A stretch of 46,278 nucleotides of DNA from Streptomyces sp. PH10-H1 (GTDB taxonomy: Bacteria > Actinomycetota > Actinomycetes > Streptomycetales > Streptomycetaceae), in assembly GCF_030063355.1 (NCBI RefSeq), contig NZ_JASISZ010000066.1:1-46278 (forward strand), read 5' to 3'. The notes beneath the pieces were generated by a model that was not told the DNA's origin, made no database searches, and saw only the letters and a list, made by a program, of their open reading frames with translations. A program made the translations under genes and the position numbers. This document shows, piece by piece, positions 7,351 to 18,893 of the stretch (position 1 is the stretch's first letter; every line of letters starts with the position of its first letter).

Positions 7351-7628
7351 TGGCAGCGGTTCCCGAGCTGCCCCGGGTAGATGTCCTGAAGGTCGCCCAC
7401 CATGGGTCGGCGTATCAGGACCCGGCGCTGCTCGCACGGCTCCGGCCGCGCCTCGCGCTCATCTCCGTGGGTGCCGACAACCCCTATGGCCACCCGGCCC
7501 CGCGCACGGTCTCGGCCCTGCGCGCACAGGGTGCGACGGTGCTGTGCACGGCCTCCGACGGACCGGTCGCGGTGGTGGGCGACCGCCCGGAAGAACTCCG
7601 GGCCGCGCTGGTGGGGAGGCTCTTGTAA
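7346..7628 (+). pseudogene. comEC: comEC 3' fragment (interrupted by the transposon)
   Basis: About 93 codons ending at TAA 7626–7628. The peptide runs LLAAVPELPRVDVLKVAHHG, then SAYQDPALLARLRPRLALI and GADNPYGHP. This is the C-terminal part of the metallo-beta-lactamase-like domain of ComEC/Rec2, the membrane channel and nuclease-like protein of DNA uptake. A full ComEC is several times longer. The N-terminal and competence domains are missing because the transposon end lies directly before this frame. The fragment has no start of its own beyond an in-frame TTG at 7347 and is probably not functional. Confidence 0.85.
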
Positions 7629-7765
7629 AGACTTCCTTGTAATGAGTTCTGTCAGGTTGCTGCCCTCACCGGTGCCCCGGATATGCGAACTCCCGGACCA
7701 GGAGGAGATCCCGGCCCGGGAGGCCACAGCGATGGAGACGGCGTAGCGCGGCTCAGCCGCCCGGT

Positions 7766-9232
7766 TCAGACGCCGGAGACGAACGGAGCAGCGGCGGGCA
7801 CGGAAGCGGGCTCGTCCAGGCCGTGCTGGTCCTCCGGCACCGAGATCACCCAGCGGGTGTCCTGGTGGGGCCGCAGGTAGAACAGCCAGTACAGACAGGC
7901 GACGGCCACGATGGCGCCGGTGATCAGCAGGTCCTTGACCTGCTGCACGTACAGGACGTAGGCCATCACCGCGATCAGGACCGCGGGGACCACGGGCCAC
8001 AGTGGCATCCGCCACGCGGGCCGCGACTTGTGGCTGCCGCGCCGGGAGGCGAGCGCGCCGACCGCCACCACCAGGTACATCCCGGCGACCGAGACCCCGG
8101 TGACGTTGGTGAGCGTGTCCAGCGGCGCGAAGCACAGCGCCGCGCCCGGCACACCGACCGCGAGGGTGGCCACCCACGGGGCGCCGAACCGGCCGCTCAG
8201 AGTCCCGAACGCCTTGTTGACCGGTCGCGGCCAGGCCCGGTCGCGGGCCGAGGCGTAGAGGACCCGGGAGTTCTGGATGACCATGACGATGCCCGCGTTG
8301 ATGATCGCCAGCGCGATGCACAGGCTGACGAACGTGCCGACGGCGGAGTTGCTCCAGGCCGTCACCATCGCCGAGATGTTGCCCTCGGTCAGGGTGTGCA
8401 TGTCCGGCGCGCCCAGCGTGATCGCGATGGTGGGGACGATGACGACCACGGCACCGATGCCCAGCGTCCACAGCACGGTCCGCGAGACGTTGCGGCGCGG
8501 GTTCTCCATCTCCTCCGACAGGTACACCGCCGTACTGAAGCCCTGCAGCACGAAGAGCGCGACGGCCAGTCCCGCGACGATCGCGCCCCCGGTGAGGGCG
8601 GCGGTCGCCGGGCTCCCGGCGGCGCCGCCGGTCGCCTCGACGACCGGGTGGATGAGTGTGGACACCGGGCGGGAGGAGTGCGAGAAGCCGAGGACGGCGA
8701 CGACTCCGGCCGCGATGACCTCCAGGACCAGGAAGATGCCGGTGATCCAGGCGTTGGCCCGCAGATCGAGCAGCCCCATGACGGTGGCGAGCAGCATGAC
8801 GCCCGCGCCCGCCAGCTGACCGTTGATGTGCATGATCGGTTCGAGGTATTCACCGGTGCCGAGCGCGATGATCGGCGGCACGATCATCACCACGATCAGC
8901 GACAGGATGAAGACGATCCAGCCGGCCAGCCGTCCGATCAGCGTTCCGACCATGGCGTACTCGCCGCCCGCGCTGGGGATGAGCGTTCCCAGCTCCGAGT
9001 AGCAGAAGGCCACCGCGATGCAGAGGACCGCCGCGATCACGATGGTCAGCGCCGTCCCGGTGCCCAGATCCCCGAAGAGGCCCGGCACGATGACGAAGAG
9101 CGACGAGGCGGGCGTCAGGCAGGAGAGCGTCAGCAGGGTGCCGCCCACCACTCCGATGGACCGGGTGAGGGCCTTCGGGGGGGTGACGGGCGGCGCGATG
9201 GGGGAGTGCGGAGGACGCAGCGTGTCAGTCAT
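7766..9232 (-). CDS. APC-family amino acid permease
   Basis: A membrane transporter for amino acids or amines of the APC superfamily, 488 residues from the ATG at 9232. The N-terminus is a short Pro-rich cytoplasmic tail (MTDTLRPPHSPIAPPVTPPK) followed by about twelve hydrophobic segments. The family pattern near the first helices (LTLSCLTPASSLFVIVPGLF, SELGTLIPSAGGEYAMVG) is clear, as is a long loop with ARDRAWPRP in the second half. An upstream ATG at 9322 would add 30 residues of poor, Pro-rich sequence; the 9232 start reads more like family members. The specific substrate cannot be told. It is transcribed convergently with the comEC remnant. Confidence 0.85.
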   Translation of the reverse strand: MTDTLRPPHSPIAPPVTPPKALTRSIGVVGGTLLTLSCLTPASSLFVIVPGLFGDLGTGTALTIVIAAVLCIAVAFCYSELGTLIPSAGGEYAMVGTLIGRLAGWIVFILSLIVVMIVPPIIALGTGEYLEPIMHINGQLAGAGVMLLATVMGLLDLRANAWITGIFLVLEVIAAGVVAVLGFSHSSRPVSTLIHPVVEATGGAAGSPATAALTGGAIVAGLAVALFVLQGFSTAVYLSEEMENPRRNVSRTVLWTLGIGAVVVIVPTIAITLGAPDMHTLTEGNISAMVTAWSNSAVGTFVSLCIALAIINAGIVMVIQNSRVLYASARDRAWPRPVNKAFGTLSGRFGAPWVATLAVGVPGAALCFAPLDTLTNVTGVSVAGMYLVVAVGALASRRGSHKSRPAWRMPLWPVVPAVLIAVMAYVLYVQQVKDLLITGAIVAVACLYWLFYLRPHQDTRWVISVPEDQHGLDEPASVPAAAPFVSGV

Positions 9233-9443
9233 GCGGGGTCCGATCGGATCGTGCTGAGGGGGGCTTATCGCCTCCGGTCCAGGGAAATCGAAGCGGACCT
9301 GCCGCTTCATCCCCGGCATCAAACCCCGGGTGCCAAGAACGCGTCAATAGATTCAGAACAACGAAATCCGTCGTCAGTTTCGACGTTTCATGGTGTATGC
9401 GAAGCAATGATTCGCCTGAGCTATCGACCTCGGCAGATTCTCC

Positions 9444-9986
9444 CTAGAGAATCCACTGCCCCTCACGCATCAGGTCGCGCTCCTTCAACTCGGCCACGGT
9501 GCCCCACGCCTGGATCGTGTGCGGCTGGATCCGGAACCACAGATAGGACGGGCCGTCCTCGCGCGGATCCCAGCCGCCCTTCGCGGCGAAGGCGTCACCG
9601 ATCGCGGTCGGCAGCTCCTGCGCGGTCAGTGTCCGCGCGGTGCCGTCGATCTGGACGACGTCACGGGTGTGCCCCAGACAGGCCCGCAGCAGGCCGGTGG
9701 CGCGCAGATTGCGTCCGGTGGGATTCGTGCCGCGCGTGGACAGCCACAGGGCCTCGCCGTCCCACAGGAAGAACAGCGGCACCAGGCAGGGCGTCCCCTG
9801 CGCGTCGGCTGTGGCGACCCATACGTCCCCGTCGTGTTCGAGCCGGTGCAGGGCCTCGTCCTTGCGCTGCCGCAGGGACCGCGGCCCGGCCGGAGCGGGT
9901 GATGCGGGCGTGGGCGATGCGGGCGCGGGCGCCGAGGGTGCGGCCTGTGCGGGTGCCGGTGCGGGTGGTGTGGCTGGTGTCGTCAT
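9444..9986 (-). CDS. Pyridoxamine 5'-phosphate oxidase-fold protein (PPOX/F420 type)
   Basis: A 180-residue cytosolic protein. An Ala/Pro low-complexity leader (about residues 1–35) precedes a split-barrel flavin-fold core from residue 38: ALHRLEHDGDVWVATADAQG, then CLVPLFFLWDGEALWLST and YLWFRIQPHTIQAWG. Actinobacterial members of this fold use FMN or F420 as cofactor; which one cannot be read here, so a redox role is only likely. The Pro/Ala leader is not part of the usual fold and may be linker, or the true start may be further in. It stands alone between the permease and a small conserved gene, all on the minus strand. Confidence 0.8.
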   Translation of the reverse strand: MTTPATPPAPAPAQAAPSAPAPASPTPASPAPAGPRSLRQRKDEALHRLEHDGDVWVATADAQGTPCLVPLFFLWDGEALWLSTRGTNPTGRNLRATGLLRACLGHTRDVVQIDGTARTLTAQELPTAIGDAFAAKGGWDPREDGPSYLWFRIQPHTIQAWGTVAELKERDLMREGQWIL

Positions 9987-10043
9987 GCCACGTGACGCTA
10001 CCCAGCGGCCGCGAGCGCCGCCTCGGTCCGTGGGACTAATTCT

Positions 10044-10070
10044 CCGGGCCTAGGCCGGCCTGGGCCCCGG
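10044..10070 (-). terminator. Possible terminator after the 83-residue protein gene
   Basis: CCGGGCC (10044–10050) and GGGCCCCGG (10062–10070) can form a GC-rich hairpin 33 bp downstream of the minus-strand stop at 10103. No T run follows, so it is only a weak call. Confidence 0.35.
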
Positions 10071-10102
10071 TATCCCCCCGGTCCCACCGCGTTTCTGCTC
10101 GT

Positions 10103-10354
10103 CTACTCGCGGGTCTGCTCGCGCCAGCCGTCGAACTCCTCCGCGAGGGCGTGCAGGGCCGCGCTTTCGAGCCTGCCCTCCTCGTCCTCCACCACGACCA
10201 GCCACTGGGCGTCCTCCGCGTCGTCCTCGCCGGCCAGGGCGTCGCGGACGAGCTGCGGCTCGAAGGCGAGGCCGAACCGCTCCATGGCCTCCTCGGCGGC
10301 CTCCTCGGCGGCATCGCGGTCGGGCAGCACCAGGACATGTCGTACGTCGCTCAC
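10103..10354 (-). CDS. Small conserved acidic protein of unknown function
   Basis: This encodes 83 residues from a GTG at 10354 with a good ribosome site (GGAG, nine bases upstream). The sequence starts VSDVRHVLVLPDRDAAEEAA. It is strongly acidic, with a predicted beta strand (HVLVLP), helices rich in Glu/Ala and a second strand (AQWLVVVED), which suggests a small alpha/beta fold. The DREAAEE and VVVEDEE segments resemble small conserved Streptomyces proteins found next to holA. An ATG at 10372 would add six residues but lacks the same spacing. It is divergent from holA, with only 125 bp between them. No function is recognised. Confidence 0.75.
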   Translation of the reverse strand: MSDVRHVLVLPDRDAAEEAAEEAMERFGLAFEPQLVRDALAGEDDAEDAQWLVVVEDEEGRLESAALHALAEEFDGWREQTRE

Positions 10355-10479
10355 GGGACCATTCTCCGCCATGGCCGCCGCTGGACAGCCCAGCAGGGCG
10401 TCAGTCAGTGCCCGAGCCACAACCACCGGAACCCGGCTACGAGTATCAATGTCAGTGCCCCATGGGATGCTGGTCCGCG

Positions 10480-11466
10480 ATGGCCAGGAAGAGTTCCCCA
10501 GACGATCTGCTCGCTCCGCTCACGCTCGCCGTGGGCCAGGAGGACCTGCTGCTCGACCGCGCCGTGCGGGAGGTGATCGTGGCGGCACGCGCCGCCGACG
10601 CCGACACCGATGTGCGCGACCTCGCCTCCGAAGCGCTGCAGCCCGGCACGCTCGCCGAGCTGACCAGCCCCTCGCTCTTCGCCGAGCGCAAGGTCGTCAT
10701 CGTGCGCGACTCGCAGGACCTCTCCGCGGACACGGTCAAGGACGTCAAGGCGTATCTGGACTCGCCCGCCGAGGAGATCACCCTGGTGCTGCTGCACGCC
10801 GGCGGCGCCAAGGGCAAGGCTCTGCTGGACGCGGCCCGCAAGGCGGGGGCCCGCGAGGTGGCCTGCCCGAAGATGACCAAGCCGGCCGACCGGCTGGCGT
10901 TCGTGAGGGGCGAATTCCGCGCCCTGGGCCGCTCCGCGACCTCCGACGCCACCCAGGCGCTGGTCGATGCCATCGGCAGCGACCTGCGCGAGCTGGCCAG
11001 CGCCGCCGCCCAGCTCGTCGCCGATGTCGAGGGCACGATCGACGAGGCCGTCGTCGCCCGGTACTACACCGGCCGTGCCGAGGCCACCGGCTTCGAGGTC
11101 GCCGACTTCGCCGTCACCGGCCGCACCGCGGAGGCGCTGGAGCGGCTGCGCTGGGCCCTTTCGGTGGGCCAGCCGCTGCCCGGTATCACCTTCGCCCTCG
11201 CCTCCGGCGTCCGCGCCATCGGCAAGCTCGCCTCCGCCCCGCGCGGGGCCAATCCCGGCCAGCTCGCCCGTGAGCTGGGCATGCCGCCGTGGAAGATCGA
11301 CAGGGTGCGCCAGCAGATGCGCGGCTGGACCGGCGACGGGGTCTCCGCCGCGCTGCGCGCCGTCGCCGAGGCGGACGCCGCGGTCAAGGGCGGCAGCGCG
11401 GACCCCGCGTACGCCCTGGAGAAGGCCGTCGTGGCGGTGGCGCGCGCCGCCCGCGACCGGTCCTGA
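10480..11466 (+). CDS. holA: DNA polymerase III subunit delta
   Basis: The delta subunit of the clamp-loader complex, which opens the beta sliding clamp during replication. At 328 residues it has the usual length. The N-terminal P-loop-like fold without Walker residues is recognisable from LLAPLTLAVGQEDLLLDRAV. The central SLFAERKVVIVRDSQDL and the later ALVDAIGSDLRELASAAAQL (delta collar region) are typical. The ATG at 10480 gives MARKSSPDDLL, matching the family start; in-frame ATGs at 10408 and 10462 would add non-conserved residues. It is a single gene in the comEC–holA–rpsT neighbourhood standard for this group. A run of C-rich degenerate repeats follows the stop. Confidence 0.93.
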   Translation: MARKSSPDDLLAPLTLAVGQEDLLLDRAVREVIVAARAADADTDVRDLASEALQPGTLAELTSPSLFAERKVVIVRDSQDLSADTVKDVKAYLDSPAEEITLVLLHAGGAKGKALLDAARKAGAREVACPKMTKPADRLAFVRGEFRALGRSATSDATQALVDAIGSDLRELASAAAQLVADVEGTIDEAVVARYYTGRAEATGFEVADFAVTGRTAEALERLRWALSVGQPLPGITFALASGVRAIGKLASAPRGANPGQLARELGMPPWKIDRVRQQMRGWTGDGVSAALRAVAEADAAVKGGSADPAYALEKAVVAVARAARDRS

Positions 11467-11530
11467 CCGCCGGCCGGACAGCCCCGGGGCCCCGAGAGCC
11501 CCATAGACCCCTCAGCCCCCGAGCCCCGAG

Positions 11531-12406
11531 CTAAGCCTTCAGCTTCGGCAGGCTCGCGGTCGTGGAGCTCTTCACCCAGCCGGTGACCTCGCTCACCGAA
11601 GGCGGGTTCTTGTCCTTGTCCAGCGAGGACAGATACATGCTCCAGCGCATCTGGTAGGTCATCCAGCCGTCCCGCACCGCCAGCGTCACCGAACGTGATC
11701 CGCTGGTGTCCGAGCCGCCGATCGTGTCCTCGGTGATCAGATAGGCCGCGTCGCCGAAGCCGGTGACCTTCTCGACCTTGTAGTTGCCCTTGCGCTGCGA
11801 GTAGCCCTCCCACTGCGCCGCGAACTCGGCCGTCGGGTCGGACTTCTTGTGCAGCTCCATCGAGGTGGACAGATAGGCGTCCGAGTACGTCGACCCGGTC
11901 ATCTTCAGACCCTGGTCGCAGTACATGTCGTCGAGCGCCTCGTGCTTGATCGTGTACGTCGTCGGGGAGCTGTCGCTCTGCGGGTATTTGGTCTTGAACG
12001 CCGAGATGTCGGACGAGGTGCACAGATCGGTCTGGGCCGTGTAGCCCTTGAGGTCGGCGGCAGCGCTGTCCGCCTTCCCGCCGAGCAGGAGCACCCCGCC
12101 GCCCCAGAACGCGGACGCGACCACCGCACCGACGGCCGCCCACAGCACGGCCCGCCCCGCGCCGCCGCCACCGGGAGGCGGCGGCATCTGCGGTATCGGC
12201 GGGCCCTGCGGCCCGTAGTACTGCCCCGGCTGACCTATCGGCTGACCCATCGGCCGGCCCGGCTGTTGCGGTACGGGCTGCGGCAGCGGCTGGGCGTACG
12301 GGTTCTGCTGGGCCGGGACGGGCGGCCCGAACCCGGGAGGGGACCCGGCGGGGGACTGGGGGTTCGGATACGGATAGGCGCTCGGGTCAGGCGGCGGCGT
12401 CGACAT
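11531..12406 (-). CDS. Proline-rich membrane-anchored extracellular protein, unknown function
   Basis: This encodes 291 residues. Residues 1–80 are a Pro/Gln/Gly/Tyr-rich cytoplasmic tail. One hydrophobic segment (about 86–108, GRAVLWAAVGAVVASAFWGG) forms a signal anchor, and the remaining ~180 residues would be outside. The outer domain has two Cys (in TDLCTSSD and DDMYCDQG) that could form a disulfide, and ends near a helix before the Ala C-terminus. This layout is common among uncharacterised Streptomyces surface proteins; no enzymatic motif is seen. Its start lies only 26 bp beyond the strong terminator hairpin of rpsT, so its promoter must sit in or beside that hairpin. Confidence 0.75.
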   Translation of the reverse strand: MSTPPPDPSAYPYPNPQSPAGSPPGFGPPVPAQQNPYAQPLPQPVPQQPGRPMGQPIGQPGQYYGPQGPPIPQMPPPPGGGGAGRAVLWAAVGAVVASAFWGGGVLLLGGKADSAAADLKGYTAQTDLCTSSDISAFKTKYPQSDSSPTTYTIKHEALDDMYCDQGLKMTGSTYSDAYLSTSMELHKKSDPTAEFAAQWEGYSQRKGNYKVEKVTGFGDAAYLITEDTIGGSDTSGSRSVTLAVRDGWMTYQMRWSMYLSSLDKDKNPPSVSEVTGWVKSSTTASLPKLKA

Positions 12407-12431
12407 GCCCGTGAGGATAGTGGGTACGCCA

Positions 12432-12472
12432 AAGGCCCCGCAGCCGTCCCGTGAGGACGGCTGCGGGGCCTT
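12432..12472 (-). terminator. Strong hairpin terminator downstream of rpsT
   Basis: AAGGCCCCGCAGCCGTCC (12432–12449) pairs perfectly over 18 bp with 12455–12472, with a five-base loop. It lies 138 bp past the rpsT stop on the minus strand. The AA/TT pairs at the stem ends could serve either strand. Confidence 0.85.
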
Positions 12473-12609
12473 CGGATCATGAGGTGCGCCGCACCCGCGT
12501 GGCGAACGCAGGCCGTGTGCGGCGCGATGTCATCGGTTGCCGGTCCGGGCGGTAGAGGGGCCGCTGGTTCCGTGCCGGCGAGATGGGGCCGGGGCCCCGG
12601 TCAAGCGGT

Positions 12610-12876
12610 TCAGGCCTTGATGGAGGCGACCTTCTGAGCCAGCGCGGACTTCTTGTTCGCGGCCTGGTTCTTGTGGATAACGCCCTTGCTGACGGCCTTG
12701 TCGAGCTTCTGCGCGGCCTCGCGGTTGGCGATGGTGGCCTTCTCGAGGTCACCGGTCGCCGCGGCCTCACGGGCCTTGCGGACCGCGGTCTTGAGCGAGG
12801 ACTTGACCGCCTTGTTGCGCAGGCGCGCCTTCTCGTTGGTCTTGTTCCGCTTGATCTGGGACTTGATGTTCGCCAC
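12610..12876 (-). CDS. rpsT: 30S ribosomal protein S20
   Basis: A primary binding protein of the 16S rRNA 5' domain in the small ribosomal subunit. It has 88 residues, all-helical and Lys/Arg/Ala-rich, beginning MANIKSQIKRNKTNEKARLR and ending in HKNQAANKKSALAQKVASIK. The start is GTG at 12876 with GAGAAGG seven bases upstream. It is divergent from lepA with about 200 bp between starts, the usual arrangement in Streptomyces. A strong terminator lies downstream. Confidence 0.97.
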   Translation of the reverse strand: MANIKSQIKRNKTNEKARLRNKAVKSSLKTAVRKAREAAATGDLEKATIANREAAQKLDKAVSKGVIHKNQAANKKSALAQKVASIKA

Positions 12877-13073
12877 GAAAGAGCCTTCTCAGGTTCGGGT
12901 ACTTTTCATTGAGCGCCTCGGGTCAGAGGGCACGAGGCACAGTGCTCCAGGCTACCAGCCGCCCCCACGACCTCCCAAACCGGTCCCAGGCCTCAAGCCA
13001 TGGGACGATGGGAGTCAACGTATCGATCCGCCTACAGACGTCAGACGTCAAGCGTCGAGAAACAGGACCCTGC

Positions 13074-14960
<1,887 letters not shown>

Positions 14961-15048
14961 TTTCCGGCTCCCGCTCGGTCCGGCACCGGTCCCGCCCCGG
15001 TCCGGCACCGGGCGAGCCAGCCGGTGCCGCCCGCCGCACCAGCGCCCA

Positions 15049-15078
15049 GGGCGCCCGTCCGGAAACGGACGGGCGCCC
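15049..15078 (+). terminator. lepA terminator hairpin
   Basis: GGGCGCCCGTCCG (15049–15061) pairs perfectly with CGGACGGGCGCCC (15066–15078) around a GAAA loop. No long T run follows, as is common in Streptomyces. Confidence 0.75.
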
Positions 15079-15256
15079 TCCGCACATCCGGCAAGGATCC
15101 GGCTTGAATCGGGAGCACCGGCTGGACGCGAACCCCCACCTGCGGCGGGCCCGACGCATGTACCGGGCATCTACCTCATTGGTTACGGTTGCAACGAGCG
15201 ACCCGAAGCCCCTTACGCGGCGGGCGATGGCCCTCTACTCTGATCGCGACACAGAG

Positions 15257-15273
15257 GTTACTGGTGAGTTAAC
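15257..15273 (+). promoter_or_regulatory. Possible TetR-type operator before the acyl-CoA ligase gene
   Basis: GTTACTGGTGAGTTAAC contains TTACT and AGTTAA arms, one base away from a TTACT-N4-AGTAA palindrome. Operators of this shape are common before fatty-acid degradation genes in actinomycetes. It lies 28 bp before the GTG. The imperfection keeps this tentative. Confidence 0.25.
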
Positions 15274-15300
15274 AGCACAGGCGCGGGCCCGGAGGATGTC

Positions 15301-17185
<1,885 letters not shown>

Positions 17186-17190
<5 letters not shown>

Positions 17191-17245
17191 GAAACCGGGC
17201 CCTGAGAAACCGGGACCCGGGAAACCGAGCCCTGAGAAACCGGGC
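17186..17245 (+). repeat. Four 15-bp tandem repeats starting on the fadD-type stop codon
   Basis: CCTGAGAAACCGGGC at 17186–17200 is repeated at 17201, 17216 (diverged) and 17231. The stop TGA (17188–17190) lies inside unit 1; units 2 and 4 keep the same triplet. Period exactly 15. Confidence 0.9.
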
Positions 17246-17530
17246 GGGGGCCGTCAGGCCGGTCCCCGCCCGATGACGACCTGGCGATGCTCGTCCTGCA
17301 GGTCCGCTGACGACCCCCCGCGGGCGGGTGGCCTAACGACCTGCCCCGCGGGAGGGAGCGGGCTCGCGACGCCCTGCGACTCCGCTTGCGGCGTTGTCGT
17401 CGGTCGCCGATGCTCCGCATTGACTCCCTCCTCCGCCTTGCAATCGAAGCCCCATGCCGCCGCTCCCTGATCCGCCCCCTACCGCGGGGCAGGTCGTAAC
17501 CACCGCCGTCGGGGGCGGACAATGGGGGGT
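17191..17530. other. Intergenic region before hemW
   Basis: Holds the tandem repeats, a GC hairpin at 17241–17272 and then about 250 bp with no supported gene. A GGGGGG run at 17525–17530 directly precedes the hemW ATG and may act as its ribosome site. Confidence 0.5.
17241..17272 (+). terminator. GC-rich hairpin after the acyl-CoA ligase gene
   Basis: CGGGCGGGG (17241–17249) pairs with CCCCGCCCG (17264–17272), with further imperfect pairing inside. It starts inside the last tandem repeat unit. Confidence 0.55.
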
Positions 17531-18763
17531 ATGCCTTCCGTACTGCCTGATGGTGAGCCGATGCCCGAGGACGGGGCGCTGCCTGCGAGCGCGCTCGCAG
17601 GGGCGGCGGACCGGCCGCTGGGGTTCTATCTGCATGTGCCGTACTGCGCGACGCGCTGCGGCTACTGCGATTTCAACACCTACACCGCCAGCGAGCTGCG
17701 CGGTTCCGGCGGGGCGCTCGCCTCGCGGGAGAACTACGCGGACTATCTGATCGATGAGGTCCGGCTCGCCCGCAAGGTGCTCGGGGACGATCCGCGCCAG
17801 GTCGAGACCGTCTTCGTGGGCGGCGGGACACCGACCCTGCTCCCGGCGGCCGACCTGGTACGGATGCTGGCCGCGATCGGCGATGAGTTCGGCCTCGCGT
17901 CGGGCGCGGAGATCTCCACGGAGGCCAATCCGGAGTCGGTCGACCCGGCGTATCTGGCGGAACTGCGCGCGGGCGGCTTCAACCGGGTCTCGTTCGGCAT
18001 GCAGAGCGCGAAGCAGCACGTTCTGCGGATCCTGGACCGTAAACACACCCCGGGCCGGCCGGAGGCCTGCGTCGCGGAGGCGCGCGACGCCGGGTTCGAG
18101 CACGTCAACCTGGATCTGATCTACGGGACGCCGGGGGAGTCGGACGACGACTGGCGGGCCTCACTCGACGCGGCGATCGGCGCCGGACCCGACCATGTGT
18201 CCGCGTACGCCCTGATCGTCGAGGAGGGTACGCAGCTGGCGCGGCGGATCCGCCGCGGCGAGGTGCCGATGACCGACGACGACGTGCACGCCGACCGGTA
18301 TCTGATCGCCGACGAGCGGTTCGCCGCGGCCGGTTTCGACTGGTATGAGGTGTCGAACTGGGCGACGACCGAGGCGGGGCGCTGCCGCCACAACGAGCTG
18401 TACTGGACCGGCGCCGACTGGTGGGGCGCGGGACCGGGCGCGCACAGTCACGTCGGCGGTGTGCGCTGGTGGAACGTCAAGCATCCGGGCGCGTACGCGC
18501 AGGCGCTGGCGGAGGGCCACAGCCCTGGTGCGGGACGGGAACGTCTCGCCGACGAGGACCGGCGCGTCGAGCGGATCCTGCTGGAGCTGCGGCTCTCCGC
18601 GGGGTGTCCGCTGAGCCTTCTCGCCCCTGCCGGGGCCGGCGCCGCGGCGAAGGCGGTAACGGACGGCCTCCTGGAGGCCGGTCCTTACGCCGAGGGGCGT
18701 GCGGTCCTGACGCTGCGCGGCCGGCTGCTGGCCGACGCGGTCGTGCGGGACCTGGTGGACTGA
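17531..18763 (+). CDS. hemW: HemW, radical-SAM heme chaperone (HemN-like)
   Basis: 410 residues from the ATG at 17531 (MPSVLPDGEPMP...); an ATG at 17522 would add three residues. The radical-SAM cluster is YCATRCGYCDF, Cys39, Cys43 and Cys46. The fourth Cys that HemN carries is Phe here, which is the mark of HemW, now known to bind and transfer heme, rather than the coproporphyrinogen oxidase. VFVGGGTPTLL and ISTEANPESV are family signatures for SAM binding. The C-terminal HemN-type domain (RRVERILLELRLSAGCPLS) is present. It is a single gene with a hairpin terminator starting directly at its stop. Confidence 0.9.
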   Translation: MPSVLPDGEPMPEDGALPASALAGAADRPLGFYLHVPYCATRCGYCDFNTYTASELRGSGGALASRENYADYLIDEVRLARKVLGDDPRQVETVFVGGGTPTLLPAADLVRMLAAIGDEFGLASGAEISTEANPESVDPAYLAELRAGGFNRVSFGMQSAKQHVLRILDRKHTPGRPEACVAEARDAGFEHVNLDLIYGTPGESDDDWRASLDAAIGAGPDHVSAYALIVEEGTQLARRIRRGEVPMTDDDVHADRYLIADERFAAAGFDWYEVSNWATTEAGRCRHNELYWTGADWWGAGPGAHSHVGGVRWWNVKHPGAYAQALAEGHSPGAGRERLADEDRRVERILLELRLSAGCPLSLLAPAGAGAAAKAVTDGLLEAGPYAEGRAVLTLRGRLLADAVVRDLVD

Positions 18764-18784
18764 CGGCCCGCCTGCGGCGGGCCG
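18764..18784 (+). terminator. hemW terminator hairpin
   Basis: CGGCCCGCC (18764–18772) and GGCGGGCCG (18776–18784) form a perfect 9-bp stem with a TGC loop directly after the TGA; TTCTCT follows. Confidence 0.65.
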
Positions 18785-18893
18785 GGCTTCTCTCACCCGC
18801 CCAGCCGTGCGGATTGGTGGGCACGTGCACGTCTTCGTGCGGGGGTCCCCGCCATCGGCGGCCGCGGGTGCGTGGTGGGTGTCCGCCGACGGG

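Larger units (their letters stand above)
14961..15300. other. lepA–fadD intergenic region
   Basis: Contains two imperfect copies of a GGTCCGGCACCGG-type repeat (about 14978–15011), the lepA terminator and an A/T-richer stretch from about 15165. That stretch probably holds the promoter of the acyl-CoA ligase gene and the possible operator at 15257–15273. No gene was seen. Confidence 0.5.
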
